Assembly (NCBI RefSeq): GCF_016863535.1
Contig: NZ_BOPB01000028.1
Coordinates: forward strand, 62,001-126,000
DNA from: Micromonospora lutea
GTDB taxonomy: Bacteria > Actinomycetota > Actinomycetes > Mycobacteriales > Micromonosporaceae
Direction: 5' to 3'
Length of the DNA stretch: 64,000 nucleotides
Within the stretch, counting starts at the first letter, position 1. Every line of letters begins with the position of its first letter. Position numbers and translations under genes: made by a program. Under the pieces are notes generated by a model. The model saw only the letters and a program-made list of their open reading frames with translations. It was not told where the DNA came from and did not search any database. This document shows positions 49,821 to 58,231 of this stretch, in pieces.

Positions 49821-51203
49821 ATGAAGATTCTCGCGCTGGACCTGGGCACCTCGTCGGTGCGTGGGCTCGTGCTGGACGACGCCCGACCGCTGCCGGGGGC
49901 GCTGGCCCGTCGTCGCGTGGTGCTCACCGTCGACGACGAGGGCACCGGCACCCTCGATGCCCGGCGCTACCTGGGCTGCCTCATCGAGTGCCTGGACGAG
50001 TTGCACGAGCAGGGCTGGCTGGACGGTGTGGAGCTGGTGGCGGTCAGCGGCCAGTGGCACTCGGTGGTTCCGCTGGGTGCCGACGGCGAGCCGCTCGGGC
50101 CCGTCCTGACCTGGCTGGACACCCGGCCCGAGCCGCCGGCCACGGCGGTCGGTCCAACCGACCCGGATGCCTTCCACCAGCGCACCGGCACCTGGTGGCA
50201 CCGGTGTTACTGGTCGGTGCGGCTGCCCTGGTTGCGAACCCGCACCGGGGTCCGGGTGGCCAGCTTCGCCGGTCTGGTCGAGTACGTGCTCGGTCGGTTG
50301 CTCACCGAGGCGCCGATGTCGATATCGCAGGCATCCGGCACCGGCCTGCTGGACCTGTACACCCTGGACTGGGACCCGGAGGCCTGCGCCCTGGCCGACA
50401 GTGACGGCGCGGACCTCCCTGACCTGGTGACGCGGGACTGGCGGGGTGGACTACGCGCCGAGTACGGCCGGCGGTGGCCGCCCCTGGCTCGGGTGCGGTG
50501 GACACCGCCGCTCGGTGACGGTGCCGCTTCCAACGTCGGCTCCGGCTGTGTGGATCCCAGCCGGGCCGCGGTGACCGTGGGCACCTCCTCCGCGGTGCGG
50601 TTGTTGCAGCGGATGTCGACACACACCGAGCCGGCGGTCCTGCCGTACCAGCTGTGGCGCTACCGCGTCGACCATGACCATGTGGTGACCGGGGCCGCGT
50701 ACTCCTCCGGCGGGAACCTGTTCGCCTGGGCCAACCGGGAACTGCGGTTGCCGACCGGCACGGCGCTGGAGCAGGCGTTGGCGCGGTTGCCGCCCGATGG
50801 CGGCTGTCCGGTCGCCGTCGGCTTCGGTGGTGACCGTCCGCCGGGTCATCGACCGGCCGGGCGGGGCGAGCTGCGGGCGTTGGGCTTCGGCACCACCGCG
50901 GTGGAGATGCTGGCCGGGCTGATGTACGGGGTGTGTGAGCAGGTCGTCGGCGATCTGTTGGTGCTGGAGTCCACGGTGGGCCGCTCGGTGGAGGTGGTCC
51001 TCGGCGGGGGAGCGATGGCCGCCTCACCCTGGTGGCGACAGGCGTTCGCGGCGGTGCTCACCCCCCGGCCGGTTCGCTTCGGGCGGCACCCGGAGATCGG
51101 CGCCACCGGCGCGGCGCTGGTGGCGACCGGCCGGATCGCCGACGCCGTGGTGATGGCTGACATCGGCCGGACGGATGATCAAGAGTCACCGACCTCGGCA
51201 TAG
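49821..51203 (+). CDS. FGGY-family carbohydrate kinase (gluconokinase-like)
   Basis: 460 residues. KILALDLGTSSVRGLVLDD is the phosphate-1 loop of the actin-like ATPase domain; AVSGQWHSVVPL and TWLDTRP match the gluconokinase/xylulokinase substrate region; AVTVGTSSAVRLL and VVLGGGAMAASPWWRQAFAAVL are the second ATP loop and adenosine motif of FGGY kinases. Phosphorylates a sugar or sugar acid with ATP; gluconate is a guess. ATG 49821. It is divergent from trpE, with about 100 bp between its start and the leader ORF. Confidence 0.87.
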   Translation: MKILALDLGTSSVRGLVLDDARPLPGALARRRVVLTVDDEGTGTLDARRYLGCLIECLDELHEQGWLDGVELVAVSGQWHSVVPLGADGEPLGPVLTWLDTRPEPPATAVGPTDPDAFHQRTGTWWHRCYWSVRLPWLRTRTGVRVASFAGLVEYVLGRLLTEAPMSISQASGTGLLDLYTLDWDPEACALADSDGADLPDLVTRDWRGGLRAEYGRRWPPLARVRWTPPLGDGAASNVGSGCVDPSRAAVTVGTSSAVRLLQRMSTHTEPAVLPYQLWRYRVDHDHVVTGAAYSSGGNLFAWANRELRLPTGTALEQALARLPPDGGCPVAVGFGGDRPPGHRPAGRGELRALGFGTTAVEMLAGLMYGVCEQVVGDLLVLESTVGRSVEVVLGGGAMAASPWWRQAFAAVLTPRPVRFGRHPEIGATGAALVATGRIADAVVMADIGRTDDQESPTSA

Positions 51204-51327
51204 GGTGGCGACCAGCAGTATTCTTCCTGAACCATTCATAAGGGCAGGGCGTTGACACTGCTCTCGGGCCTGGTTGGATGGACTGCGCTCCCCGGATCGC
51301 GGCGGACGCGTGGGGGAGGAGGAGCGG

Positions 51328-53844
51328 GTGGGTGTAGGACCGGAGCAGGCGCACGGGGTGTCGCAGCACCGCCGTCGTCGGTTCGACGTCCGAGTGGTAC
51401 CCCACCGACGCCGCTCCCCCCTGCGCCTACAGGACTGGCGGATGCGCACCAAGTTGGCCACGGTGCTGGTCATCCCGTCGGTCGCCTTCCTGGTGCTGGC
51501 GGGGGTGCAGACCCAGAGCCTGGTCAGCCAGGCTGGCACCCTGGGTGATTTCGCCGCTCAGGTCGGTATCGGGCGCGAGATCGTCGCCCTGACCCACCGG
51601 TTGCAGATCGAGCGCGACCGTACGGCGGGTGAACTGCCTGCCCTGCGGGCCGCCGTCGACGAGGAGGCGAGTGAAGAGCGGCTGGCCGTGTTGCAGCCCT
51701 ACCGTGACGCCGCCGACCAGGCGGTGGCGACGTTGCGCGCGGCGGCCGAACCGCTTGCCGAGGCGGACGCCTCGTGGCGTGATGTCTACGGGGTGGCCTC
51801 GCAGGCCTACCAGCAGATCAACTACATCCGGGACACGCTGAACACGGTGGTGCTCAGCGACGAGACCATCATCGGCAGTTACCACCGCGCGATCGACGCG
51901 TTGTTGACGCTGCTCGCCCAGCCGACGCCGGGTGCCGACCGGCCGGAGCTGGCCGACGCGGTGCTGCGATACGTGCAGTTCGCCCGGGCGAAGGATCTCT
52001 CCTCACGAGTTCGGGCGGAGCTGTACTCGGCGGCCCGTGCCGGCAGCTACGACTCCGACGACACGGCCACGCTGCCCGAGCTGCGGGCGCGGCAGCTGGC
52101 GGCCCTCGGCGCGTTCCGGATCGTCGCGACCAACGCGCAGGTGGCCCGCTACGACGAGATGAGCCTGGATCCGGCTTTCGTCGCCGCCTCCCGACTGGAG
52201 GAGCAGGCGCTGGCCCGGGGTACCTCCGGTTCGGCGGTGCTGGACGCGGAGCAGTGGTGGACCGCCAGCGAAGCCCGTCACGAGCTGTTGCAGCGCTTCG
52301 AGTCGGAGGTGCTGGCGGCCTCGTCACGGCAGGCCGACGACGCGAGCGAAACCCAGCTGAGGCAGACGCTGCTGGTCGTCGGCGGGATCATCACGGTCCT
52401 GTTGGTGGCGGTGCTGATCTCGGTGTTGATCGGTCGGTCGTTGGCCCGCTCGATCCGGCTGCTGCGCTCGCAGGCGCTGCGGATCGCGCAGATCGAGCTG
52501 CCCGAGGCGCTGGCCCGGCTGCGATCGGTCTCCGGTGGCGTACCACCGATCGAGGTCTCGCCCGCGGTCGTGCGTTCGCTCGACGAGATCGGTGAACTGG
52601 CCGAGGCGTTCGTCGCGGTGCACCGCAGCGCCGTCGGGGTGGCGGTCGATCAGGCGAACATGCGCCGCAACGTCAACGCGATGTTCGTCAACCTCGCCCG
52701 ACGTAGTCAGGTCCTGGTGGAGCGGCAGTTGGAGCTGCTCGACGACCTCGAGCGCGAGGAGGGCGACCCTGAGCAGTTGGAGAACCTGTTCAAGCTGGAT
52801 CACCTCGCCGCCCGGATGCGCCGTAACGACGAGAGTCTGCTGGTGCTGGCCGGCACCGAGTCGACCCGCCGGTGGAACCGACCGATCGGGCTGAGCGCGG
52901 TGCTGTTGGCGGCCAGCGCCGAGATCGAGCAGTACCAGCGGGTGCGGCACGAGGCGGTGGCGGATCTGCACGTGGTCGGGCACGCGGTGGGTGAGCTGGT
53001 GCACCTGCTGGCCGAGCTGCTGGAAAACGCGACCGCCTTCTCCCGACCGGACACCATCGTGCAGGTGATGGCCCGGGTGGAGGGGCCCGGTGCGGTGATC
53101 GAGATCGCTGACCAGGGCCTCGGCATGAGTGCGACGGCGTTGGCCGAGGCCAATGCGGTGTTGGCCGCGCCGCCGGCCGCCGACGTGGCGGCGGTCGAAC
53201 GGATGGGCCTGTTCGTGGTCAGTCACCTCGCCGCACGGCACGGCATCGAGGTGCGGTTGCACGGCGGCGCCGGTGGGCTGGTGGCCCGGGTCCGGCTGCC
53301 GCGTCCGCTGCTCGCCCCGGCGCCGCCGCCGAGCCTGGACCCCGTGCCGTCGCCGCGTGGGCTGCCCATGGCGACACCCCGGCCGGTTGCCCCGGCCAAC
53401 CCGGAGCCGGCGGACCTGCCGGTGGCCGGGCGTCGCCCCACCACCGTGCCCCGCCAGGCCCACCCGGTGCCGGTACGCGCCGAGGACGTGCTCGCCCCGG
53501 CGGCGGCCCCGGTGACCGGCGGTGGCGGCTGGTGGTCGCGGGAGGGACCGACATCGGTCGTACCCGCGGTGGGTGCCGGCGCACCGGCACCGCCGGCCGT
53601 GCCGGTGACCGCCGGGACGAACGAGCGGGGCCTGCCGGTGCGGGTGCCCATGGCGCAGCTCAGCGCGGTGACCCAGCCGGCCCGCCCGGATCAGCAGCCG
53701 GCGACCCGGACCGACCCGGACCCGGACGCTGTCGGCGGGATGTTGTCCAGGCTGTACAGCGGGGTGCGGCGGGCCGAGGCCGAGGAGACCACCGAGATAC
53801 CCGTGCCACCGCTCGGGGCGTGGAGCGAAGGAGGACGCAAGTGA
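51328..53844 (+). CDS. cvnA: Conservon histidine-kinase-like protein CvnA (nitrate/nitrite-sensing domain)
   Basis: 838 residues from GTG 51328, right behind GGGGGAGGAGGAG. Two membrane segments (LATVLVIPSVAFLVLAGVQT and LLVVGGIITVLLVAVLISVLIG) frame a long alpha-helical NIT (nitrate/nitrite-sensing) domain; a HAMP linker and a HATPase_c domain follow (HLLAELLENATAFSRPDT N-box, IEIADQGLGMSATALAEANAVL G-box). The last 170 residues are Pro-rich and likely disordered. No phospho-acceptor His box is evident, as in Streptomyces CvnA. The stop overlaps cvnB by 4 bp. CvnC and CvnD are not present. Confidence 0.88.
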   Translation: MGVGPEQAHGVSQHRRRRFDVRVVPHRRRSPLRLQDWRMRTKLATVLVIPSVAFLVLAGVQTQSLVSQAGTLGDFAAQVGIGREIVALTHRLQIERDRTAGELPALRAAVDEEASEERLAVLQPYRDAADQAVATLRAAAEPLAEADASWRDVYGVASQAYQQINYIRDTLNTVVLSDETIIGSYHRAIDALLTLLAQPTPGADRPELADAVLRYVQFARAKDLSSRVRAELYSAARAGSYDSDDTATLPELRARQLAALGAFRIVATNAQVARYDEMSLDPAFVAASRLEEQALARGTSGSAVLDAEQWWTASEARHELLQRFESEVLAASSRQADDASETQLRQTLLVVGGIITVLLVAVLISVLIGRSLARSIRLLRSQALRIAQIELPEALARLRSVSGGVPPIEVSPAVVRSLDEIGELAEAFVAVHRSAVGVAVDQANMRRNVNAMFVNLARRSQVLVERQLELLDDLEREEGDPEQLENLFKLDHLAARMRRNDESLLVLAGTESTRRWNRPIGLSAVLLAASAEIEQYQRVRHEAVADLHVVGHAVGELVHLLAELLENATAFSRPDTIVQVMARVEGPGAVIEIADQGLGMSATALAEANAVLAAPPAADVAAVERMGLFVVSHLAARHGIEVRLHGGAGGLVARVRLPRPLLAPAPPPSLDPVPSPRGLPMATPRPVAPANPEPADLPVAGRRPTTVPRQAHPVPVRAEDVLAPAAAPVTGGGGWWSREGPTSVVPAVGAGAPAPPAVPVTAGTNERGLPVRVPMAQLSAVTQPARPDQQPATRTDPDPDAVGGMLSRLYSGVRRAEAEETTEIPVPPLGAWSEGGRK

Positions 53845-54263
53845 CGACGTTGTCGCAGGAAGCTCGTGACCTGAGCTGGCTGGTCAGCGCGTTCGCGGAG
53901 CGGGTGCCCGGGGTGGCCCACGCGGTGGTGGTCTCCTCCGACGGGCTGCTGGTCGCGATATCCGACCACCTGCCCCGGGACCACGCCGACAAGCTCGCCG
54001 CGGTGACCTCGGGACTGATGAGCATCACCGCCGGTGCCGCCCAGATGTTCGACGGGGACGTGGTCAAGCAGACCGTGGTCGAGATGGGGCGCGGCTACTT
54101 CCTGGTGATGCAGGTACGCGACGGCTCGATCCTGGCCACCCTGGCGGCGGCGGACGCCGACATCGGTGTGGTGGGCTACGAGATGGCCCGGCTGGCCAAG
54201 CAGGCAGGCGAGATGCTGACCCCCGCCCTGCGCGCCGAACTCCAGCAGGCGCTGCCCCGCTGA
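53841..54263 (+). CDS. cvnB: Roadblock/LC7 protein CvnB
   Basis: 140 residues from GTG 53841. LSWLVSAFAERVPGVAHAVVVSSDGLLVAISDHLPRDHADKLAAVTSGLMSI and GRGYFLVMQVRDGSILATLAAADADIGVVGYEMARLAKQAGEML form the roadblock/LC7 fold. In a full conservon it is followed by a DUF742 protein (CvnC) and a small GTPase (CvnD) that it regulates. Here a tandem-repeat gap and a convergent MFS gene follow. Confidence 0.9.
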   Translation: MTTLSQEARDLSWLVSAFAERVPGVAHAVVVSSDGLLVAISDHLPRDHADKLAAVTSGLMSITAGAAQMFDGDVVKQTVVEMGRGYFLVMQVRDGSILATLAAADADIGVVGYEMARLAKQAGEMLTPALRAELQQALPR

Positions 54264-54290
54264 GCCATGGTGTGCCCGCCGGCCCGCGGC

Positions 54291-54374
54291 GCGGTGCTCG
54301 TCCGGTGGTGCGGTGCCGCCGTCCGGCGGCGCGGTGCTTGTCGGCCGGCGGTGCGGTGCTTGTCGGCCGGCGGT
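54291..54374. repeat. Four-unit minisatellite between cvnB and the MFS gene
   Basis: Two exact 22-bp units (54331-54352 and 54353-54374, GCGGTGCTTGTCGGCCGGCG plus GT) are preceded by two degenerate, shorter relatives (54291-54309 and 54310-54330). It fills most of the 115-bp gap. No hairpin terminator is seen there. Confidence 0.85.
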
Positions 54375-54377
54375 GCG

Positions 54378-55610
54378 CTAACGAAGGCCGAGTGCGTCGC
54401 CACCGGTGGTGGGGCGGGAGGCGATCCACCAGGCGACGGTGGCGGCCACGGCGATGATGCCGCTGAGCACGAACGGCGCGTCGATGCCGGCTCGGGCGGC
54501 CAGGGCCCCGCCGGCCAGCGCGCCCAGGGCGGTACAGCTGTAGGTGACCATGCGGGAGGCGGCGACGACCCGACCGAGCAGCCCGCCCGGCACCAGCCGT
54601 TGGCGTACCGACAGCGCGGCGACGTTGAGCACGGCGAACGCCGCGCTGGTGGTCACCACCACGACCACCGCGGCGGCGCGGTGCCCGACGACCGCCAGCA
54701 GCACCGGTACGCCGGCGGTGACAGCCATCGACCAGGTCAACACGGACCGGTGGTGGAAGCGGGCGACCAGCCGATCGGCGGCGAACGAGCCGATCAGCCC
54801 GCCGGCCGCGCCGGTGGCCAGCAGCAGGCCGAAGCCGAACGCGCCGAGACCGAGGGCGTCGCGGGCGTAGAGCACGAAGATCGCGAACCAGGCGGTGTCG
54901 GCGGCGGCCACGGCGGCGGTGACGAGCACCAGGGTGCGCAGCATCGGCTGACGGACGAGCCAGCGCAGGCCAGCCAGGACCCCGTCGGTGGCCGGCGGTA
55001 CTTCGACGGTGTCGGTGGTGACCCGGTGCGCGAGGGTCAGCGGCAGGGAGAGGACGAGCATCACCGCCAGCGCCAGGGCAGCCCCGTTGACGGCGAACGG
55101 GATGGCGGCACCCAGGACGAACAGCAGGGCACCCACCGGCGGGCCGACGAACTCGTTGCCGACGATCTCGCCGGCGACGAGGCGTCCGTTCGCCTTCTCC
55201 AACTGGGCGTCGGGGACGAGCCTCGGCACGGCGGTCTGGGCGGCGGTGTCCCGGATGGTCTCGCCGGCGCCGAGCAGGAACGCGGCGGCGACGACGACCG
55301 CGATGGTCGCCCAGCCCAGGGCGACGGTGGCGGCCAACGTGGCCAGCACGACGACGCGGCCGGTGTCGGCGGCGGCGAGCAGCGTACGGGCGCCTCGACG
55401 GTCGGCGAGGGTGCCGGCGAGGAGTCCGGAGACGAGCCACGGCAGGAACTGGGCGGCGGCGACGGCGCCGACCGCCAGCGGGTCGTCGGTGAGCGCGGCG
55501 GCCAGCAACGGGAAGGCGGCCACCCGGATGCCGTCGCCGACGTTGGCCAGCGCGGCGGCACTCCAGAAGGTCCAGAACTGCCGCCCGAGTGATCGAGGGT
55601 GATCTGCCAC
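54378..55610 (-). CDS. MFS transporter (MFS_3/enterobactin-exporter type)
   Basis: 410 residues and twelve hydrophobic segments. FWTFWSAAALANVGDGIRVAAFPLLAA and LPWLVSGLLAGTLADRRGARTLL (motif A, GxLADRxGxR) mark an MFS exporter of the MFS_3 group. Likely a proton-coupled efflux pump for a drug or siderophore; substrate unknown. Start GTG 55610. Runs toward the cvn genes. Confidence 0.87.
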   Translation of the reverse strand: MADHPRSLGRQFWTFWSAAALANVGDGIRVAAFPLLAAALTDDPLAVGAVAAAQFLPWLVSGLLAGTLADRRGARTLLAAADTGRVVVLATLAATVALGWATIAVVVAAAFLLGAGETIRDTAAQTAVPRLVPDAQLEKANGRLVAGEIVGNEFVGPPVGALLFVLGAAIPFAVNGAALALAVMLVLSLPLTLAHRVTTDTVEVPPATDGVLAGLRWLVRQPMLRTLVLVTAAVAAADTAWFAIFVLYARDALGLGAFGFGLLLATGAAGGLIGSFAADRLVARFHHRSVLTWSMAVTAGVPVLLAVVGHRAAAVVVVVTTSAAFAVLNVAALSVRQRLVPGGLLGRVVAASRMVTYSCTALGALAGGALAARAGIDAPFVLSGIIAVAATVAWWIASRPTTGGDALGLR

Positions 55611-55713
55611 GTCAGTACGTTACGGCGTGGGCCGCGATGCTCCTCGGTGCCGGCTCGCCCGATGCGGTGATCATCCGCTCGCCGACGACCGGCGGGCTGC
55701 CGGCGAGCGGATG

Positions 55714-55764
55714 TTAAGAAGGGGCCCCTGTACCACCCGAGGCGTTAACAAGGTGCCCTTCCTT
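55714..55764. terminator. Imperfect long hairpin element downstream of the GH1 gene
   Basis: TTAAGAAGGGGCCCCT at 55714-55729 is mirrored by GTTAACAAGGTGCCCTTCCTT near 55744-55764, which pair over about 12 bases with a few mismatches. It begins 6 bp after the GH1 stop in the transcribed direction. The TTAAGAAGGGGCCC theme recurs in Micromonospora genomes in my memory; it may be a dispersed repeat that also terminates transcription. Confidence 0.5.
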
Positions 55765-55770
55765 GCACGG

Positions 55771-57264
55771 TCAGACCGCGTTGTCCGCGATGACCTGGCG
55801 GTACCAGTGGGCGCTGCGCTTCAACACCCGGCGTTGGGTGGGGTAGTCGACGTAGATCAGGCCCCACCGCTGCTCGTAGCCCTCGGCCCACTCGAAGTTG
55901 TCGAGCAGGGACCAGACGTGGAAGCTCTCCAGCGGCACGCCGTCGGCGATGGCGCGGTGGGCGGCGGCCAGGTGGTCGCGCAGGAACGTGACGCGGCCGT
56001 GGTCCTCGACGGTGCCGTCGGCGCTGAGCTCGTCGGGAGTGGGCAGGCCGTTCTCGGTGACGGTGAGGGGGATCGGCCCGTAGTCGCGGGTGACCCGGGT
56101 CAGGATGTCGTACATCCCGTCCGGGTAGATCTGCTGCCACTCCGCCTCCGAGGTGGGCCAGCGGCGTACCGTGCCGCCGGACGCGGTGACGTAGATCGGG
56201 GTGTAGTACTGCACGGCGAGCAGGTCGATCGGGCTGGAGATGATCTCCAGGTCGCCGTCGCGGATGCCACGGACCATCCGACTGTCGGGTCCGAGGTCGG
56301 CCAGGACGTCCTGCGGATAGCTACCGGTCAACGCGGAGTCGAGGTAGAGCCGGTTCTCGTAGCCGTCGTGGAGGCGGCTGGCCTCGGCGGCGGCGGTGGA
56401 GTCGTCGGCGGGGTAGCAGGGGTGCAGGTTGAAGGCGGGGCCGATGCGTCCGGTGCCGCCGGTGGCGCGCAGGGCGCGCACCGCGAGGCCGTGGGCGAGC
56501 TGGAGGTGGTGGGCGACCAGGTACGCCGCGTCGGGGTCCTGCCGGCCGGGGGCGTGGTGACCCATGAGGTAGCCGTTCTGCACCACGGTTTTCGGCTCGT
56601 TGATGGTCAGCCAGACCGGCACACGGTCACCGAGGGCGTCGAAGACGATGGCGGCGTAGTCAGCGAAGCGGTGGGCGACGTCGCGGGATTCCCAGCCGCC
56701 GGTGTCCTGCAGGCTCTGCGGCAGGTCCCAGTGGAACAGGGTGGCCATCGGGGCGATCCCGCGTTCGTGCAGGCCGTCGACGAGGCGACGGTAGAAGTCG
56801 AGGCCGCGTTGGTTGGCGGCGCCGGTTCCGTCGGGCTGGATGCGCGGCCAGGAGATGGAGAACCGGTAGCTGCGCAGCCCCAGGTCGCGCATCAGATCGA
56901 GGTCTTCGGCATAGCGTTGGTAGTGGTCGGCCGCCACGTCGCCGGTGTCACCGTTGCGGGTGCGTCCGGGGGTGCGGCTGAACGAGTCCCAGATCGATTC
57001 GCCGCGGCCGTCCTCCTTGGTGGCGCCTTCGATCTGGTAGGCCGAGGTCGCGGCACCCCAACCGAAGTCGGGCGGAAAGGACCGTCGGACGGCCGGGTTC
57101 GATGCGGTGGCCGGGTCGTCGCCCGGGTCGTCGGACTGGCAGGCCGCGAGACCGGTGGCCGTGGTGGCTGCGGCGGTGGCGCCGAGGACAGCACTGACCG
57201 GGGTGGCGGCGGTGGCCGAGAGCGCCGCGCGGCGCAGCAGGTGCCGCCTGGTGAGTATCGACAT
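55771..57264 (-). CDS. GH1 beta-glucosidase, Tat-exported lipoprotein
   Basis: 497 residues from ATG 57264 (GAGGAGAACCC). TRRHLLRRAAL is a twin-arginine signal, followed by a hydrophobic stretch and a lipobox GLAAC, so it should be Tat-exported and lipid-anchored, unusual for GH1. The barrel has the acid/base Glu223 (LTINEPK) and nucleophile Glu404 (LTVTENGLP). Cleaves cellobiose and other beta-glucosides, which fits the divergent GH48 cellulase. A CebR-type operator lies 37 bp upstream of the start. Confidence 0.9.
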   Translation of the reverse strand: MSILTRRHLLRRAALSATAATPVSAVLGATAAATTATGLAACQSDDPGDDPATASNPAVRRSFPPDFGWGAATSAYQIEGATKEDGRGESIWDSFSRTPGRTRNGDTGDVAADHYQRYAEDLDLMRDLGLRSYRFSISWPRIQPDGTGAANQRGLDFYRRLVDGLHERGIAPMATLFHWDLPQSLQDTGGWESRDVAHRFADYAAIVFDALGDRVPVWLTINEPKTVVQNGYLMGHHAPGRQDPDAAYLVAHHLQLAHGLAVRALRATGGTGRIGPAFNLHPCYPADDSTAAAEASRLHDGYENRLYLDSALTGSYPQDVLADLGPDSRMVRGIRDGDLEIISSPIDLLAVQYYTPIYVTASGGTVRRWPTSEAEWQQIYPDGMYDILTRVTRDYGPIPLTVTENGLPTPDELSADGTVEDHGRVTFLRDHLAAAHRAIADGVPLESFHVWSLLDNFEWAEGYEQRWGLIYVDYPTQRRVLKRSAHWYRQVIADNAV

Positions 57265-57300
57265 GGGTTCTCCTCGTGGATGGGGATGACCGCCTGAGCC

Positions 57301-57314
57301 CGGGAGCGCTCCCA
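57301..57314. promoter_or_regulatory. CebR-type operator 1 (GH1 side)
   Basis: CGGGAGCGCTCCCA differs at one base from the CebR consensus TGGGAGCGCTCCCA, 37 bp upstream of the GH1 start. CebR is the LacI-family cellobiose-responsive repressor of cellulase genes in Streptomyces and relatives. Confidence 0.85.
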
Positions 57315-57609
57315 ATCAAGGGTAAAGGGTAGGCGGTCCCGCTGGTTCCGAGCCGTCGCGAGGGGTGGGGCGGACGGACTCGGGTGGCGGGGTGACGTGG
57401 GGTGGGGAAGGGCGCTGTCCGGTCGGCAGCGGGTGCGGCGGAACCGGGTGCGCCGAGTACCGCAGGGCGGACCGGCGGTGCGCGCCCGGGCGGTCGGCGG
57501 GGGCGTCGCTGATGGCGGTCGGCGGGCGGGTCGACTGCCGTGCGGGGGCGCGCGGATGGTGCGCGACTGACCCGTCGGCCTCTTTTCCCATCGTGAACGG
57601 GGGTTTAGT

Positions 57610-57642
57610 GTGGGGACGGGGGAGGGCAACCCCCGTCCCCAC
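57610..57642. terminator. 13-bp perfect hairpin in the GH1/GH48 intergenic region
   Basis: GTGGGGACGGGGG (57610-57622) and CCCCCGTCCCCAC (57630-57642) are exact complements with a 7-nt loop. No annotated gene ends here, so it is an orphan hairpin. It could end a short transcript or act in the 5' leader of GH1. Confidence 0.6.
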
Positions 57643-57854
57643 CGTGTTGCGGTACACGCACGTTCGGATTGGCGTCCCAGTTGTGCGTGTCGCGCGGGAG
57701 CCGGGCCACGCGAGTGGCTGAGGATCCACCTCCCTCCACTGAAGTGGGGTGACGGCTGACGGCGGTGTCCGGGCTGGCCCGCCGTCGGCCTGCGGTCTGT
57801 TCCCCGGAGCCGTGGGCACGACCCCGGTCGATATTCCGGGTGGAACTCTGTCGA

Positions 57855-57868
57855 TGGAAGCGCTCCCA
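57855..57868. promoter_or_regulatory. CebR-type operator 2
   Basis: TGGAAGCGCTCCCA, one base off the CebR consensus. It is the exact reverse complement of site 3. Confidence 0.8.
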
Positions 57869-57966
57869 TCGACGTTGCTGCGACTGTAACGCCCGTCACG
57901 GCTTTGTGAAAGCCCCAAAACGAGATCGAAACAACTCGGTGTTTCCGGAAATCCGCGTGCTAGCGC

Positions 57967-57980
57967 TGGGAGCGCTTCCA
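57967..57980. promoter_or_regulatory. CebR-type operator 3 (GH48 side)
   Basis: TGGGAGCGCTTCCA, 252 bp upstream of the GH48 start and 112 bp from site 2. The spacing of sites 2 and 3 would allow looping. A GH48 leader of about 200 nt would follow if it covers the promoter. Confidence 0.8.
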
Positions 57981-58231
57981 TGGCACACTGTCGATCGACC
58001 GCGCGGAGCCAAGGTACGCGTGAGTGCGGGTCGTCGAGGGCTTCCGGTTCGTCCGGTACGGCGTCCGCCAGCAGCGGGAACAGCAGCCGTCCCCGTACGG
58101 CGCCCCGCCGCGCCGGCCCACCTGGGCCACAGCGACCACCGTCCACTGGCGCCTCGTCGGACACGTCGTCCCGAGGGCGTCATCGCCGGGGCGTCATCGC
58201 CACCGGCCTGGTCCGAGGAGACACCGCGCAG

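Larger units (their letters stand above)
57265..58231. other. 967-bp divergent regulatory region, GH1/GH48
   Basis: Holds three CebR-type operators, a perfect 13-bp hairpin (57610-57642) and both promoters. The frame of the GH48 gene is open back to an ATG at 57980 (84 extra codons), but these codons give an Arg/Ser-rich stretch with no signal-peptide character, so I treat 57980-58231 as an untranslated leader. Confidence 0.6.

Noticed and set aside
57980..58231. ATG 57980 as the GH48 start
   Set aside because: It would hide the signal peptide behind 84 Arg/Ser-rich residues and lies in a CebR operator.
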